Shown here: positions 16,029 to 23,786 of the stretch, piece by piece | Numbering within the stretch: position 1 is the stretch's first letter | Layout: the number at the start of each line of letters is the position of its first letter | DNA from: a virus | IMG/VR virus record: IMGVR_UViG_3300028800_000212 | Span: 1-36,436 of that record | Length of the DNA stretch: 36,436 bases | Direction: 5' to 3' (one strand) | Made by a program: the position numbers and the translations under genes | Notes under the pieces: generated by a model | Told to the model about the DNA's origin: nothing | Seen by the model: only the letters and a program-made list of their open reading frames with translations | Databases searched by the model: none

Positions 16029-17515
16029 CTCATCCTGCCTCGTTTATTCACATAATAGTCTACAACGTTCTCTTCTTCCATAAATGACGTATTAAAAAGG
16101 TCATTCCCTTTTTCCTCCGCTAACTGAGCGGCAATTTGATCATCAATTCTTTGATCAAGTATTTTGCCTTGTTGCGTCACCCATTCAGGAGATCCAGGCT
16201 TTACAGAAGTGCGCACAGGATCAGGAAGAAGAGGCCTACTCATCAGTGCATACCTTACCATGTCATAGGGATCATCCCCACTCATGGGATCTCCCTCGAC
16301 TGCATCGACCTTCAATACGTCTTCCACGTGATTCGGGTCATGCTCCATGCGAGACAAGCAATCAAAGGTGATCGGGCAGGTATTGAAGACGAAAAACTTG
16401 GGCTTCTTTCTTCCATCCGCTAGATTCTGATGAGCCATGTAGTTCCTTACCTGATGAGCTCCCTGTACTCGATCAATCTTGGCTCGGGTCAAAACGATTT
16501 CATGCTTAATAAATTCTTCTGCGATGGTGGGCGTACTTCCCGATTGAAGAGTTCCTTTTTTAGTCCAGCAATCCCATCCAGCTACAATGGTTTGAAGTTC
16601 ATGAGTATCCGGGAATTCCTTTACCTTCTTTGCGAATTGATCCACTCGAAGACCTGCTTGAATGAGTTCTCGGTAAAGATAAATATTTCCATCAGAATCT
16701 ATGGCGAACCACCCGAAAGCAGCTGGATGATTGAACCCGTAATCGTAACTAGCGAAGCGATTCCAAGTGCGAGGCAAATGAATCGGAGAAATAAAATGAA
16801 CTTCGCGGGATAGTTCAGAAAAGAACTGACCTGCAAAGATATCCCATGATCCGTATCTAAAAGCTTTTCTAAGCGCTTCGTTAGGTTCTGATTCCAAGCG
16901 AGTGACGTAATCAGGATCGTTAACAATAAGAGCTGGGTTATCATCAACCAGGGCTTGTATGAAATTATAATCTTTCCCATTTTCTCGAGCATTGAATCTT
17001 CTTTCTATAAAGATCCGCTTGAGCCATTTATGACCCGGACCTCCCGGATTTCCCGTGAGGATAGACCTGGCTTTGATTCCGACCTTGGAAGACCGATTGG
17101 ATCCTTGGAGCTTTCTATACATCGCTTCGGTCCATTGTCCGGCCTCATCAATGGCTAGATCATGGAATTCCCTGCCCTGATAGAGGTCCACATCCGTCTC
17201 ATTCTTGCAATGACAAAATTGTAAGGTCGATCCATTGGGAAGTGTTAAGAGTTTTTTACTATCATGCCAGTACTCTCGGAGTACGGGGAACTCCTCGAGA
17301 AGAGGTCTAATATGATTGCCATCGAGTTCGGGATAGGTGCGCCTGAATATAGCTCCGTAACTCCCTGGATATTTAAACCGTCTCAGAAGCAGGATGAGCC
17401 TGAGCCCTTTGGATTTCCCTCCACCTTTCGCACCCCCATAAAAAGTCACGGGATGCTCTTCAATGGATTTCATGAAAAGTTTTTGTTTAGGTTGAAGAGC
17501 TATGGTTAATTTCAT
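16025..17515 (-). CDS. terL: Terminase large subunit (ATPase-nuclease)
   Basis: A 496-residue packaging motor. Walker A is GGAKGGGKS (residues 27-35) and Walker B is DLAIDEA (119-125) with its catalytic Glu. The coupling motif is LTGNPGGPG (153-161). The nuclease domain begins with FASYDYGFNHP (Asp258 likely metal ligand), has a second acidic site at GWDCWTK, and ends with DDPYDMVRYAL. Length and motif order fit the phage terminase family with an N-terminal ATPase and an RNase H-like nuclease. It translocates DNA into the prohead and cuts it, working with the small subunit encoded just upstream (29-bp overlap). Confidence 0.95.
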   Translation of the reverse strand: MKLTIALQPKQKLFMKSIEEHPVTFYGGAKGGGKSKGLRLILLLRRFKYPGSYGAIFRRTYPELDGNHIRPLLEEFPVLREYWHDSKKLLTLPNGSTLQFCHCKNETDVDLYQGREFHDLAIDEAGQWTEAMYRKLQGSNRSSKVGIKARSILTGNPGGPGHKWLKRIFIERRFNARENGKDYNFIQALVDDNPALIVNDPDYVTRLESEPNEALRKAFRYGSWDIFAGQFFSELSREVHFISPIHLPRTWNRFASYDYGFNHPAAFGWFAIDSDGNIYLYRELIQAGLRVDQFAKKVKEFPDTHELQTIVAGWDCWTKKGTLQSGSTPTIAEEFIKHEIVLTRAKIDRVQGAHQVRNYMAHQNLADGRKKPKFFVFNTCPITFDCLSRMEHDPNHVEDVLKVDAVEGDPMSGDDPYDMVRYALMSRPLLPDPVRTSVKPGSPEWVTQQGKILDQRIDDQIAAQLAEEKGNDLFNTSFMEEENVVDYYVNKRGRMR

Positions 17516-17837
17516 CTTTCTTGTAATCGATTACTTCACATTCTATCTTTTCAGGTCCTGAAATTTGAATGGGTTCTTTGCATCCTAAATATTGTTTTGA
17601 GAGCCATATCTGCATAGTTACATTGCCGCCCATAGCAGTGTCCCACATTTTTCTGCGTAGCGACATTTTCCCCCGCTCTTTTCCTTTTGAAATAATATTA
17701 GCATAATGAGGTTTGGATAATAAATAAGACGGGCAATTCAACACTGCAGCTATTTCCATATTAGAACAATGAATCACAGCTAACTTTTCCATGAGTTCTT
17801 CATCTTGTTTTGTTAGATTTCTAGGCCTACCCGCCAT
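17487..17837 (-). CDS. terS: Terminase small subunit (candidate)
   Basis: A 116-residue protein immediately upstream of the large subunit and overlapping it by 29 bases. MAGRPRNLTKQDEELMEKLA is a basic N-terminal arm that precedes a helix-turn-helix (MEKLAVIHCSNMEIAAVLNC). This layout is typical of small terminases that bind the packaging site. The middle has a basic helix (KGKERGKMSLRRKMWDTA), and the end is polar and acidic. The position beside terL is the strongest argument. A plain DNA-binding protein cannot be excluded. Confidence 0.8.
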   Translation of the reverse strand: MAGRPRNLTKQDEELMEKLAVIHCSNMEIAAVLNCPSYLLSKPHYANIISKGKERGKMSLRRKMWDTAMGGNVTMQIWLSKQYLGCKEPIQISGPEKIECEVIDYKKDEINHSSST

Positions 17838-19005
17838 GAATTAATTCCGCTTTTTTATCTGTGTATTTTTCCCAGCGTGCGACAATCCCGTCGCAATAGC
17901 GTGGATCCAATTCGACCAGTGCAGCTCTCCGGCCGCTCTTTTCGCACGCAATCAGTGTCGAACCGCTTCCACCAAATAGGTCGAGTACAAGACCGACTGG
18001 AGCGCACGAGTTCGTCAGGCAATATTCGATCAGTTCGATAGGCTTCATCGTGGGATGTTCGATGTTTTTGTCTGCTCGATTGAATTCCAAAACGGTCGTT
18101 TGCTTTCGATCGGAATACCAGTTGTGGGAAGCTCCCGGTGCCCATCCGTAGAGGATGGGCTCGTGCTTCCTGTGATAGTCTTGGTGACCCACCACGAGTG
18201 ATTGCTTCACCCAGATTAGGCACTGTTTGATCATCCAACCGGAATCGATCATGGCCTTTTGGAAGTTCATAGCTTCCGAGTCGGCGTACGCAACGTAGAT
18301 AGCCCCACCGGGCTTTGTGAACATGAGCATATTGGAATAGGCGTCGTAGAGAAACTGATAGAAGTTCTCGGCACTCATTTCGTCATTTTGAATCTTGAGA
18401 TGGGCCTTGGTTTTGCCTTCATAAGCGACGTTGTAAGGTGGATCTGTCCAGACCATATCGGCTCGGTCTTCGCCCATGAGCTTTTCAACCGAATCGATTG
18501 AAGTAGAATCTGCGCATATGAGCCTATGCTTTCCGAGTTGATAAATATCACCTAGTTTCGTTTTAGGTTCGACATTCTCCGGTACCTCATCCTCATCGCA
18601 TTGGGGCTCAAGCCTATCAGTAGGTTCAATGACAAAGTTTTCTAATCCAAGTAAATTAATATCGAAATCAGGCCCAAGTTCAGGGACAAAAGAATTAATA
18701 GAGGATAGATCGAGTTCTGCCCATGAAGCAATTGCGTTATCGCTCACTAAAAAAGAATATTCTTGTTCTTCGTCATTGAAATCCTGATAACTAACTGGAA
18801 CCTGCTTCAGCTTAATATATTTAGCTGCCTCTAATCTTCCATGTCCTGAGATTATATATCCGGATTTTTTAGAGACTATTATAGGTAGTCTCCATCCTTG
18901 ATATTTGATCAACTCAGACAATCTTTTTATTTGATCCTTGGAATGTTTATTTGGATTTCTAGGATGAGATTTTAATTCATCTATATTTATATATTCAATA
19001 TTCAT
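17827..19005 (-). CDS. ParB-like domain fused to an N4/N6-type DNA methyltransferase
   Basis: A 392-residue fusion. Residues 1-95 match the ParB/sulfiredoxin fold: LKSHPRNPNKHS, then PIIVSKKSGYIISGHGRLEAAK with the GHGR motif at 54-57. Residues 145-390 are a methyltransferase with DPPY (188-191) as catalytic motif IV and DLFGGSGST (342-350) as the AdoMet-binding motif. The order DPPY before FxGxG is that of beta-class amino-methyltransferases, which modify adenine N6 or cytosine N4. Such fusions are common in phages and may protect DNA or mark sites. No restriction enzyme gene is visible here. It overlaps the small terminase by 11 bases. Confidence 0.9.
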   Translation of the reverse strand: MNIEYINIDELKSHPRNPNKHSKDQIKRLSELIKYQGWRLPIIVSKKSGYIISGHGRLEAAKYIKLKQVPVSYQDFNDEEQEYSFLVSDNAIASWAELDLSSINSFVPELGPDFDINLLGLENFVIEPTDRLEPQCDEDEVPENVEPKTKLGDIYQLGKHRLICADSTSIDSVEKLMGEDRADMVWTDPPYNVAYEGKTKAHLKIQNDEMSAENFYQFLYDAYSNMLMFTKPGGAIYVAYADSEAMNFQKAMIDSGWMIKQCLIWVKQSLVVGHQDYHRKHEPILYGWAPGASHNWYSDRKQTTVLEFNRADKNIEHPTMKPIELIEYCLTNSCAPVGLVLDLFGGSGSTLIACEKSGRRAALVELDPRYCDGIVARWEKYTDKKAELIHGG

Positions 19006-19262
19006 TCAGGCAAAAACTCCCCGACCTTCACATTGGTGAGCGGAATGAACATTTTCCTTTTTGTCTTCTTGCTCGTGACAATTACGGCATGAGTAAGCAG
19101 TTCAATCTCGGCTTCTCTGTGATGAATGGTCGTCTTTGATCCCATGAGTTCTGACCCGGAATGGAGATGAATGACCTTGACTAGAACCTTCTTAGGATGG
19201 CTTGTCACGGGTTGGAGATCGGATGTCATATCGTTCGTTATTTTTGCTATTTCTTTTGCCAT
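19002..19262 (-). CDS. 86-residue unknown protein
   Basis: A small basic protein whose stop overlaps the methyltransferase start (ATGA at 19005-19002). Residues 25-80 alternate in a beta pattern: LVKVIHLHSG, TTIHHREAEIELLTHAVIVTSK, RKMFIPLTNVKVGEF. This looks like a small SH3- or Sm-like barrel, but no family was recognised. Overlap and spacing place it in the same mRNA as the methyltransferase. Confidence 0.65.
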   Translation of the reverse strand: MAKEIAKITNDMTSDLQPVTSHPKKVLVKVIHLHSGSELMGSKTTIHHREAEIELLTHAVIVTSKKTKRKMFIPLTNVKVGEFLPE

Positions 19263-19268
19263 TTTGCT

Positions 19269-19730
19269 TTATCCTTCTTGTTCGACCCTTTTGAATAATA
19301 GAAATGGATTATAAACCAGATCAGGTTTCTTTTTTAAAAGATTCTCCAAAGTATGGGTTCTCAGAGTAAAACACTCAGCATCTGTCAGCTCGAAAAGACA
19401 TTTTCCAATTCCCATCATTCGAAAGCCCTCTTTGACATACAGGAAATGACAGATCTTAGGTTCATAGACCACATAACCTAAAATGATTTCTGGATCGTCT
19501 CTTAAGCAGGATAGGAGCGTTTTAGATTGGTTCTGGGACAAGAGTCGGTCTATGATTTGAACCATTCCACCGAAGAAGACCGAGCTCTTGATTTTTCTAC
19601 CGAGCTCTGAGTGATCCTTCATGGTCTTACCCCATGAGTCATAGATAAAAGGTAAATCATTTGGCACAGCGAGTCGGAGTGCCCAATCTGTCTTGTCATT
19701 TGGAATGGGTAAGAGGTCAGTCGTCTGCAT
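19269..19730 (-). CDS. GNAT-like acetyltransferase (candidate)
   Basis: A 153-residue protein. The order of elements fits the GNAT fold: LRLAVPNDLPFIYDSWGKTM (helix 1), a central strand YVVYEPKICHFLYV (beta 4), then EGFRMMGIGKCLFELT, which resembles motif A (R-x-x-G-x-G/A) that binds acetyl-CoA. The match is at fold level; the usual R/Q-x-x-G-x-A is here RMMGIGK. No substrate can be proposed, although small phage GNATs can modify host proteins. It overlaps the upstream gene by 14 bases. Confidence 0.55.
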   Translation of the reverse strand: MQTTDLLPIPNDKTDWALRLAVPNDLPFIYDSWGKTMKDHSELGRKIKSSVFFGGMVQIIDRLLSQNQSKTLLSCLRDDPEIILGYVVYEPKICHFLYVKEGFRMMGIGKCLFELTDAECFTLRTHTLENLLKKKPDLVYNPFLLFKRVEQEG

Positions 19731-20079
19731 CTAAAGAGTTCTCGCATTTCTCGTAAATGATCTTTTTGTATTTCTTGATCACGTTCCAGACATAGACATA
19801 ATGCCTTGAGACATATTCCGCGATTTTTTTCATGTAGATTCCTTGTCCATAGAGGATGAGCGTGATTCGTTCCCGTTCCGGTATCTCGGGATGTTCTTCC
19901 ACGTAGTGTTCCAGCTCGATGAAGAAGCGACTGATGCGTTCTCGGTTCGTGAAGGCGATTGTTCTTCTATCGTAGATTTTAAGATTCTCTTTATCATCCT
20001 CAATATCAACGAAACCCGAATCAGCTAATTTCTGGTACCACTTCGCTTTCAGTGCTAGAAACTCGGGGCTCTTTCTCAA
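19717..20079 (-). CDS. Small helix-turn-helix protein
   Basis: A 120-residue basic protein. The C-terminal half (ERERITLILYGQGIYMKKIAEYVSRHYVYVWNVIKKYKK) reads as a helix-turn-helix like that of sigma region 4 or transposase-type DNA-binding domains. Its second helix would be MKKIAEYVS, and recognition helix YVYVWNVIKK. The N-terminus is helical and charged. It could be a transcription factor for the late genes, since it sits just before the packaging block, but this is inference. It overlaps both neighbours. Confidence 0.55.
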   Translation of the reverse strand: MRKSPEFLALKAKWYQKLADSGFVDIEDDKENLKIYDRRTIAFTNRERISRFFIELEHYVEEHPEIPERERITLILYGQGIYMKKIAEYVSRHYVYVWNVIKKYKKIIYEKCENSLDADD

Positions 20080-20353
20080 GACTTTCCTTTTCTTGCTTAA
20101 TTTTTTCTTCTTGAAGCTTATTCTCGCGGACTTTATTTTCGATCAAAGGTTCAGGTTCTTTTTTAAGTTTGAGACAAACCAGCCAATAATCCAAGAAGAA
20201 TTTTGGAATGTAAGCCCACTTAAGAAAGGACCGATACATCTGCATCATTTGGTGAAGGGATTTGACTTTTGAATCTTTTTTGATATCAAACTCGAGTTTC
20301 ACATCCCAAGCAAGCGTCTGGTAACTATTTTCTATGAACTTAAAGAACTTCAT
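20021..20353 (-). CDS. 110-residue helical protein with charged tail
   Basis: Residues 1-65 are basic and rich in aromatic residues (FFKFIENSYQTLAWDVKLEF, MYRSFLKWAYIPKFFLDYWLVCL). Residues 68-110 are a Lys/Glu coiled coil (KVRENKLQEEKIKQEKESLEK). No membrane signal is convincing, although FFLDYWLVCL is hydrophobic. The stop overlaps the downstream HTH gene by 59 bases. I recognise no family. Confidence 0.55.
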   Translation of the reverse strand: MKFFKFIENSYQTLAWDVKLEFDIKKDSKVKSLHQMMQMYRSFLKWAYIPKFFLDYWLVCLKLKKEPEPLIENKVRENKLQEEKIKQEKESLEKEPRVSSTESEVVPEIS

Positions 20354-20565
20354 GAAGCCGTTCCATCCCGTACCGGATGAAGAGGATCCTCCTCCACTTT
20401 GAGAGCAACTTCTTTGGTCAAATCCATCATTTTTTGGTGAATGGATGCTATTTCCGCTTCTAAGAGGAGTATCCTAAACCTCTTATCGCCCGCATAGGTT
20501 GCGCACTTTGAATACTCTTCGTTAATTTGCTCTTGAGTTCTACTCGGTATCGTCGTCTGTTCCAT
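20350..20565 (-). CDS. 71-residue helical protein
   Basis: A short acidic protein overlapping its neighbours on both sides (4 and 26 bases), as expected in a packed phage operon. Residues 30-60 form a charged helix (RILLLEAEIASIHQKMMDLTKEVALKV). No family was recognised. The tight overlaps and the open frame across an unbiased stretch are the main evidence. Confidence 0.55.
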   Translation of the reverse strand: MEQTTIPSRTQEQINEEYSKCATYAGDKRFRILLLEAEIASIHQKMMDLTKEVALKVEEDPLHPVRDGTAS

Positions 20566-20926
20566 GTACCACTTCCCCCCCGATAGCTTTAGGTCTTATG
20601 ATTTCCTTAAGATAAATTCTACCCTTTTCTTTGACATAGAGGTGAAGTTCGTCTTTGCCATAAGCTCTCCAAAGTCTCTTTTTCAATTTCCAAGTTGCTG
20701 TCTCAAACCCCTTCACTTCAACAAAGTAATGCCCAAATCCCTTGGACTTACATTTGAAATCCGGCTTGTAGAGTATCCTGGCCTCGGTGAGATAGAGTTT
20801 CGGATGAACCTCAAGCACGTCTTCTTTGATGATCTGGTAAACCTCAAGCTCCAGCGCAGAATCAAATCGGATTCCGTCCCTATAACAGATACGATTATTA
20901 TATTTGGATCCCCATTTATTATACAT
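20540..20926 (-). CDS. DUF1064-like PD-(D/E)XK nuclease
   Basis: A 128-residue protein of the DUF1064 type. It starts MYNKWGSKYNN, then FDSALELEVYQII supplies the first acidic helix. YKPDFKCK (Asp56) and YFVEVKG (Glu70-Val-Lys72) form the PD-(D/E)XK core. The end, WKLKKRLWRAYG, gives a basic helix. Proteins of this family are small phage nucleases probably acting on branched DNA or ends during recombination and packaging. It pairs logically with the ERF annealing protein. The ATG overlaps the end of a tiny upstream frame. Confidence 0.75.
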   Translation of the reverse strand: MYNKWGSKYNNRICYRDGIRFDSALELEVYQIIKEDVLEVHPKLYLTEARILYKPDFKCKSKGFGHYFVEVKGFETATWKLKKRLWRAYGKDELHLYVKEKGRIYLKEIIRPKAIGGEVVHGTDDDTE

Positions 20927-20999
20927 GCCGAATGATCAGCAAAATTAAGAATGCGAGGATGATGAAGGCGGGTAAATATTCAAGGATGAAACGCTTCAT
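20919..20999 (-). CDS. 26-residue hydrophobic peptide (single membrane segment)
   Basis: A tiny frame with ATG at 20999, preceded by GAGGGG 9 bases upstream, and stop at 20919, overlapping the start of the nuclease gene by 8 bases. The peptide begins MKRFILEYLPAF, continues as almost pure Ile/Leu/Ala/Phe and ends IIRHV. A longer version from ATG at 21059 (46 residues) lacks a ribosome site. A holin-like, toxin-like or coupling-leader role is possible. Short length makes it the least certain of the tiny genes. Confidence 0.45.
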   Translation of the reverse strand: MKRFILEYLPAFIILAFLILLIIRHV

Positions 21000-21144
21000 A
21001 GGACTTTTCCCCTCGATCGTCCACTTTACATCATCTGATGAAAATTGTCGGTATTCCATAGAATTAAAAAATACGCGTGATGTATGAGTAAATCAAGACG
21101 ATAAAGGTCAAAGGTATGAGGATATAAGAAGTTGAATAAATACA

Positions 21145-21185
21145 AAAAGGGCTCTTTCCCAATTTGACTAGGAAAAAGCCCTTTT
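21145..21185 (-). terminator. Rho-independent terminator after the exported-protein cassette
   Basis: AAAAGGGCTCTTTCCC (21145-21160) pairs with GGAAAAAGCCCTTTT (21171-21185) across a 10-base loop with one bulge. On the minus strand it is followed by TTTTTG, ending the transcript from the endolysin side. It also works on paper in the other direction. The remaining 21000-21242 carries nothing else I can support. Confidence 0.8.
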
Positions 21186-21242
21186 CGCTCTGATTCGGAT
21201 TTTAAGCCGAATGCACACACGAACGACGAGATCTATACACTT

Positions 21243-21614
21243 TTAATGAAAACGCCCTTTCAGAGAGCCGGGTTGAGCTTTCTGTACCTGACCTTGAGCC
21301 CCTTGAAAAGGTAAATTTGAACTTCCACCTTGAGACCATGGCATTCTTACATTTACGCTGGGATTCATCACTGTATCGAGTTGTTCCTGGTCGTTACAGT
21401 TCTTCAGCTCTTCGCTTCGATGTCTTTCCGCAATGGCCATACATTCTTTTCTTGAGTAGTTATCTGTTTCATTTTTGTAACAGAAATCACGATCTTTTTG
21501 ATATCCGTCTCTGACTCCATTTTGACAAGCCGTGAAGTCTTTTAGATCTTCATCGTCTGCATAAACGGTCGCCGACAATACCAGCATCACCCACGCTAAA
21601 TTCATCATTTTCAT
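21243..21614 (-). CDS. Exported Cys-rich protein with signal peptide
   Basis: The start is set at ATG 21614 because AAGGA lies 7 bases upstream and MKMMNLAWVMLVLSATVYA is then a clean Sec signal with cleavage after AYA-like VYA; the frame is open 12 codons further up. The mature part (about 104 residues) has four cysteines in the pattern FTACQNGVRDG, RDFCYKNETD, KECMAIAERH and KNCNDQEQ, suggesting two disulfides in a helical pair. The tail is Gln/Gly/Pro-rich. It is the last gene of the exported cassette. No family was recognised. Confidence 0.6.
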   Translation of the reverse strand: MKMMNLAWVMLVLSATVYADDEDLKDFTACQNGVRDGYQKDRDFCYKNETDNYSRKECMAIAERHRSEELKNCNDQEQLDTVMNPSVNVRMPWSQGGSSNLPFQGAQGQVQKAQPGSLKGRFH

Positions 21615-21650
21615 GATCACGTCCTTATCTTGACTCATCGCGTTATGCAA

Positions 21651-22487
21651 TCAGTCTTTTCCATCTTTTCTAATCCAATCAGTTTTTCCGTTGAACTGCG
21701 GGGATTTAATAATGTCGAGACCATAAACATCATAGACATTCGCCCATCCCGGTTTGAAACACAGAATTTCAGTCGATTGACCCAGGGTCATACGTCCGGT
21801 CGGAAATCCTGAAGGATAGCCTCGCCTCTGACATCGATCATTTGCCGCACGTGCGTTAGCATCCCAGGTCAAATTCAGATCAATCTCAGGACTGACGTTC
21901 AGGATATCTCCTGCTTCGGGCACAACACAAGCTATCCAGGCAGAGGTAGGGGTTCCATATCCGAGGTAATACCCTCCAATCGATCCCATGGCCTGACAGC
22001 GTTGATGAGCTTCATAGCTTGCCCCTAATGGACTTAAGAACTGAATTCTTTGAATGGCGGGCAATGTAATCGTGACAGCACGGTTAAAAAAGCCCAATTT
22101 CATTTGCTTGGGTTGATATTCAGAGGTGAGATCCAATTCTAGTATTTCAACTGCTCCTTGAGCCGGTTGTACAAAGCCGAGTTGATTATTCACGTTCCGC
22201 ACCCAGTTCTGATGCCCATTGAAATAACCTCCCGGGTAAAGAGAGAAATCGACCGCGATTCGGTTGATCTCATGCCAGGTAAATTCCTGCGTCAGAAAAT
22301 AGGGACCTTTCACTAGCCAATCGTTGGCGTCCACCCCTTTTGGAGCTTTTTGGAAATCTGGATCTCCAGGGAACCTAGAGCTTGAGTTGTAGTGTCCTAC
22401 CTTCAACTTTCCGTTTTCCACTGAAATCTCGAAACCCGCTTGGGCGAATACCGGGATTAATAAACATAATAGGAGAGAGAGTTTCAT
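21651..22487 (-). CDS. Exported protein with signal peptide, role unknown
   Basis: A 278-residue protein. MKLSLLLCLLIPVFAQAGFE is a Sec signal cleaved after AQA. The ribosome site GGGGAGAA lies before the ATG at 22487. The mature part is beta-rich with many aromatic residues (WLVKGPYFLTQEFTWHE, YPGGYFNGHQNW) and four cysteines at QRCQAM, WIACVV, NDRCQR and EILCFK. The repeats ARAANDRCQRRGYPSGFP and EAHQRCQAMGSIGGYY look like two copies of a short Cys motif. It overlaps the lipoprotein gene upstream by 113 bases. A periplasmic or cell-surface role near lysis is inferred. Confidence 0.6.
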   Translation of the reverse strand: MKLSLLLCLLIPVFAQAGFEISVENGKLKVGHYNSSSRFPGDPDFQKAPKGVDANDWLVKGPYFLTQEFTWHEINRIAVDFSLYPGGYFNGHQNWVRNVNNQLGFVQPAQGAVEILELDLTSEYQPKQMKLGFFNRAVTITLPAIQRIQFLSPLGASYEAHQRCQAMGSIGGYYLGYGTPTSAWIACVVPEAGDILNVSPEIDLNLTWDANARAANDRCQRRGYPSGFPTGRMTLGQSTEILCFKPGWANVYDVYGLDIIKSPQFNGKTDWIRKDGKD

Positions 22488-22845
22488 CTTTTTCTTTCTC
22501 CCCTAACCCTCTTAATTGTTTTAAAGCTCGAAGTGCGTTCCACCAAAACCCTGACCATGCTCCATCTTCGGGTTGTTTCTCAATCTCAAGGAGATACCTC
22601 TCATGGGTTTCTTTAGTTCGAGGAACCGCTTGATCAATTCGATCATAGTATTCTGAATCGTTATGGGTCCATGCTTTCGCGAATTTCAGCGCCTGAACAG
22701 GGAACGAATCTCCCTCTCTCATGACGGGTTCTGCGGACATAGCATTGGCAGGCTTCTGAATGACGGGAGTAGGAATTCTTTTCGGTAACTCGGATTCAGG
22801 ATTCGGAGCACAAGCAAATAGGATGAGCAGAACAAGGATTTTCAT
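22375..22845 (-). CDS. Lipoprotein encoded between the endolysin and an exported protein
   Basis: A 156-residue protein with start overlapping the endolysin stop as ATGA. The signal is very short (MKILVLLILFAC), ending in a lipobox-like LFAC with Cys12. The mature part has Pro-rich spacer PKRIPTPVIQKP, then a helical region (FPVQALKFAKAWTHNDSEYYDR, HERYLLEIEK, GFWWNALRALKQLRGLGEKEKD). An outer-membrane spanin subunit is one option in this position, but these are usually smaller and paired with an inner-membrane partner, which is absent. The last 37 codons overlap the next gene. Confidence 0.55.
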   Translation of the reverse strand: MKILVLLILFACAPNPESELPKRIPTPVIQKPANAMSAEPVMREGDSFPVQALKFAKAWTHNDSEYYDRIDQAVPRTKETHERYLLEIEKQPEDGAWSGFWWNALRALKQLRGLGEKEKDETLSPIMFINPGIRPSGFRDFSGKRKVEGRTLQLKL

Positions 22846-23318
22846 ATGGGGGGAGTTTTAAAAAGTTCGAGTTCTCGTTTGCGTCTCAATAAGAGACCTG
22901 GACTTTGTTTCCCGTTGACATGGTCCCATCTCAGCCATTCGATTTCTGCTCTATATATATCCGATGCGATGAGACATTTCAAAAGCTTAGATTTCTTGAA
23001 CGCTTCAATACCAATATTAAAAATAAAAATGGCAAGCGCTGCATATTGATTGTCATTCAAACAGATTGATACTTCTTCCTCGATACAAGATAAAACTCTA
23101 CACAAGTCTGAATCTAGGAGTTCCTCAGCTTGTTTTTCTGTAATCTTAGTTTCAATATGAATGGGATTGTAGGCACTTAAATATCCAGTATGACCATAAC
23201 CTATGGTCAACACGCCTCCTTCATCTCGATAAGCTTCTAGTCTCAAACCTTCCAATTCTTTTAATAGGGCTAGACCAGAAGGTGAAACCTTTCTTAAACT
23301 AATATTTATATCTCTCAT
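22842..23318 (-). CDS. Endolysin, T4-type lysozyme (GH24)
   Basis: A muramidase cleaving the glycan backbone of peptidoglycan. The classical E-8aa-D-5aa-T triad is visible: Glu23 (ELEG), Asp32 (YRDEGG) and Thr38 (LTIGYGHT), numbering from ATG 23318. The rest follows family layout, with SCIEEEVSICLNDNQYAALAIFIFNIG and a basic C-terminal RWDHVNGKQSPGLLLRRKREL. From this start the protein is 158 residues, the usual length. The frame is open to a TTG at 23384, but that extension has no resemblance to lysozyme. No signal peptide, so a holin is needed. Confidence 0.9.
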   Translation of the reverse strand: MRDINISLRKVSPSGLALLKELEGLRLEAYRDEGGVLTIGYGHTGYLSAYNPIHIETKITEKQAEELLDSDLCRVLSCIEEEVSICLNDNQYAALAIFIFNIGIEAFKKSKLLKCLIASDIYRAEIEWLRWDHVNGKQSPGLLLRRKRELELFKTPPI

Positions 23319-23387
23319 ATTTATTTTCGCACTTATCCTATCTCGTGTATCATACTTTTTTGCATGAAACTTCCAGATTATCAATAT

Positions 23388-23666
23388 CTATTTTAACGGA
23401 TGGGTACAAAAGGTGAGACCTCCCCATTCGTCTCGGTAAACTTTTTCATCTCTACATTTCAAGCATCGGTAAATCCCGCTCGTGAAAGGCATTTGCTTAT
23501 ATTTCTCTTGTTCCTCGGGAGGTAAACCGTTGAACTTCATCCAGATCTTTTCAATTACGAGGTGACCGTGAACCCGAGTCATGAGCTTAAATGTTTCTCC
23601 TCGAGTTTTATCCTGTGCAATGAGCTTGAAAATAAACACCTCCAAAGAAATGTAGGGTTTCCCCAT
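23388..23666 (-). CDS. 92-residue protein with a Cys pair, upstream of the endolysin
   Basis: ATG at 23666 is preceded by a long G-run that can act as ribosome site. N-terminal half is helical (YISLEVFIFKLIAQDKTRG). The C-terminal half contains YRCLKCRDEK and LTFCTHPLK, giving three cysteines and a His in a zinc-ribbon-like spacing. Nothing catalytic is seen. It precedes the endolysin by a few bases and may be an early or lysis-timed gene. Confidence 0.6.
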   Translation of the reverse strand: MGKPYISLEVFIFKLIAQDKTRGETFKLMTRVHGHLVIEKIWMKFNGLPPEEQEKYKQMPFTSGIYRCLKCRDEKVYRDEWGGLTFCTHPLK

Positions 23667-23786
23667 GATTCCCCCCCCCCTTCACACAGTCTTTCCATTA
23701 AATGAAATGAATCGTTGACGCTAGTGATAAAGATGATTTAGAGATGGAAGTCGGAAAACAAACAGTAAAAATGAGAAGCATAAGAG

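Noticed and set aside
16699-16992. Hydrophobic frame overlapping the large terminase
   Set aside because: A shadow of terL in another phase, without ribosome site. The motifs of terL run straight through this interval.
21026-21220. 64-residue minus-strand frame
   Set aside because: It runs through the terminator stem at 21145-21185 and has no ribosome site.
23318-23384. TTG start of the endolysin at 23384
   Set aside because: The extra 22 residues have no lysozyme similarity. ATG 23318 gives the usual length, although its ribosome site is weak.
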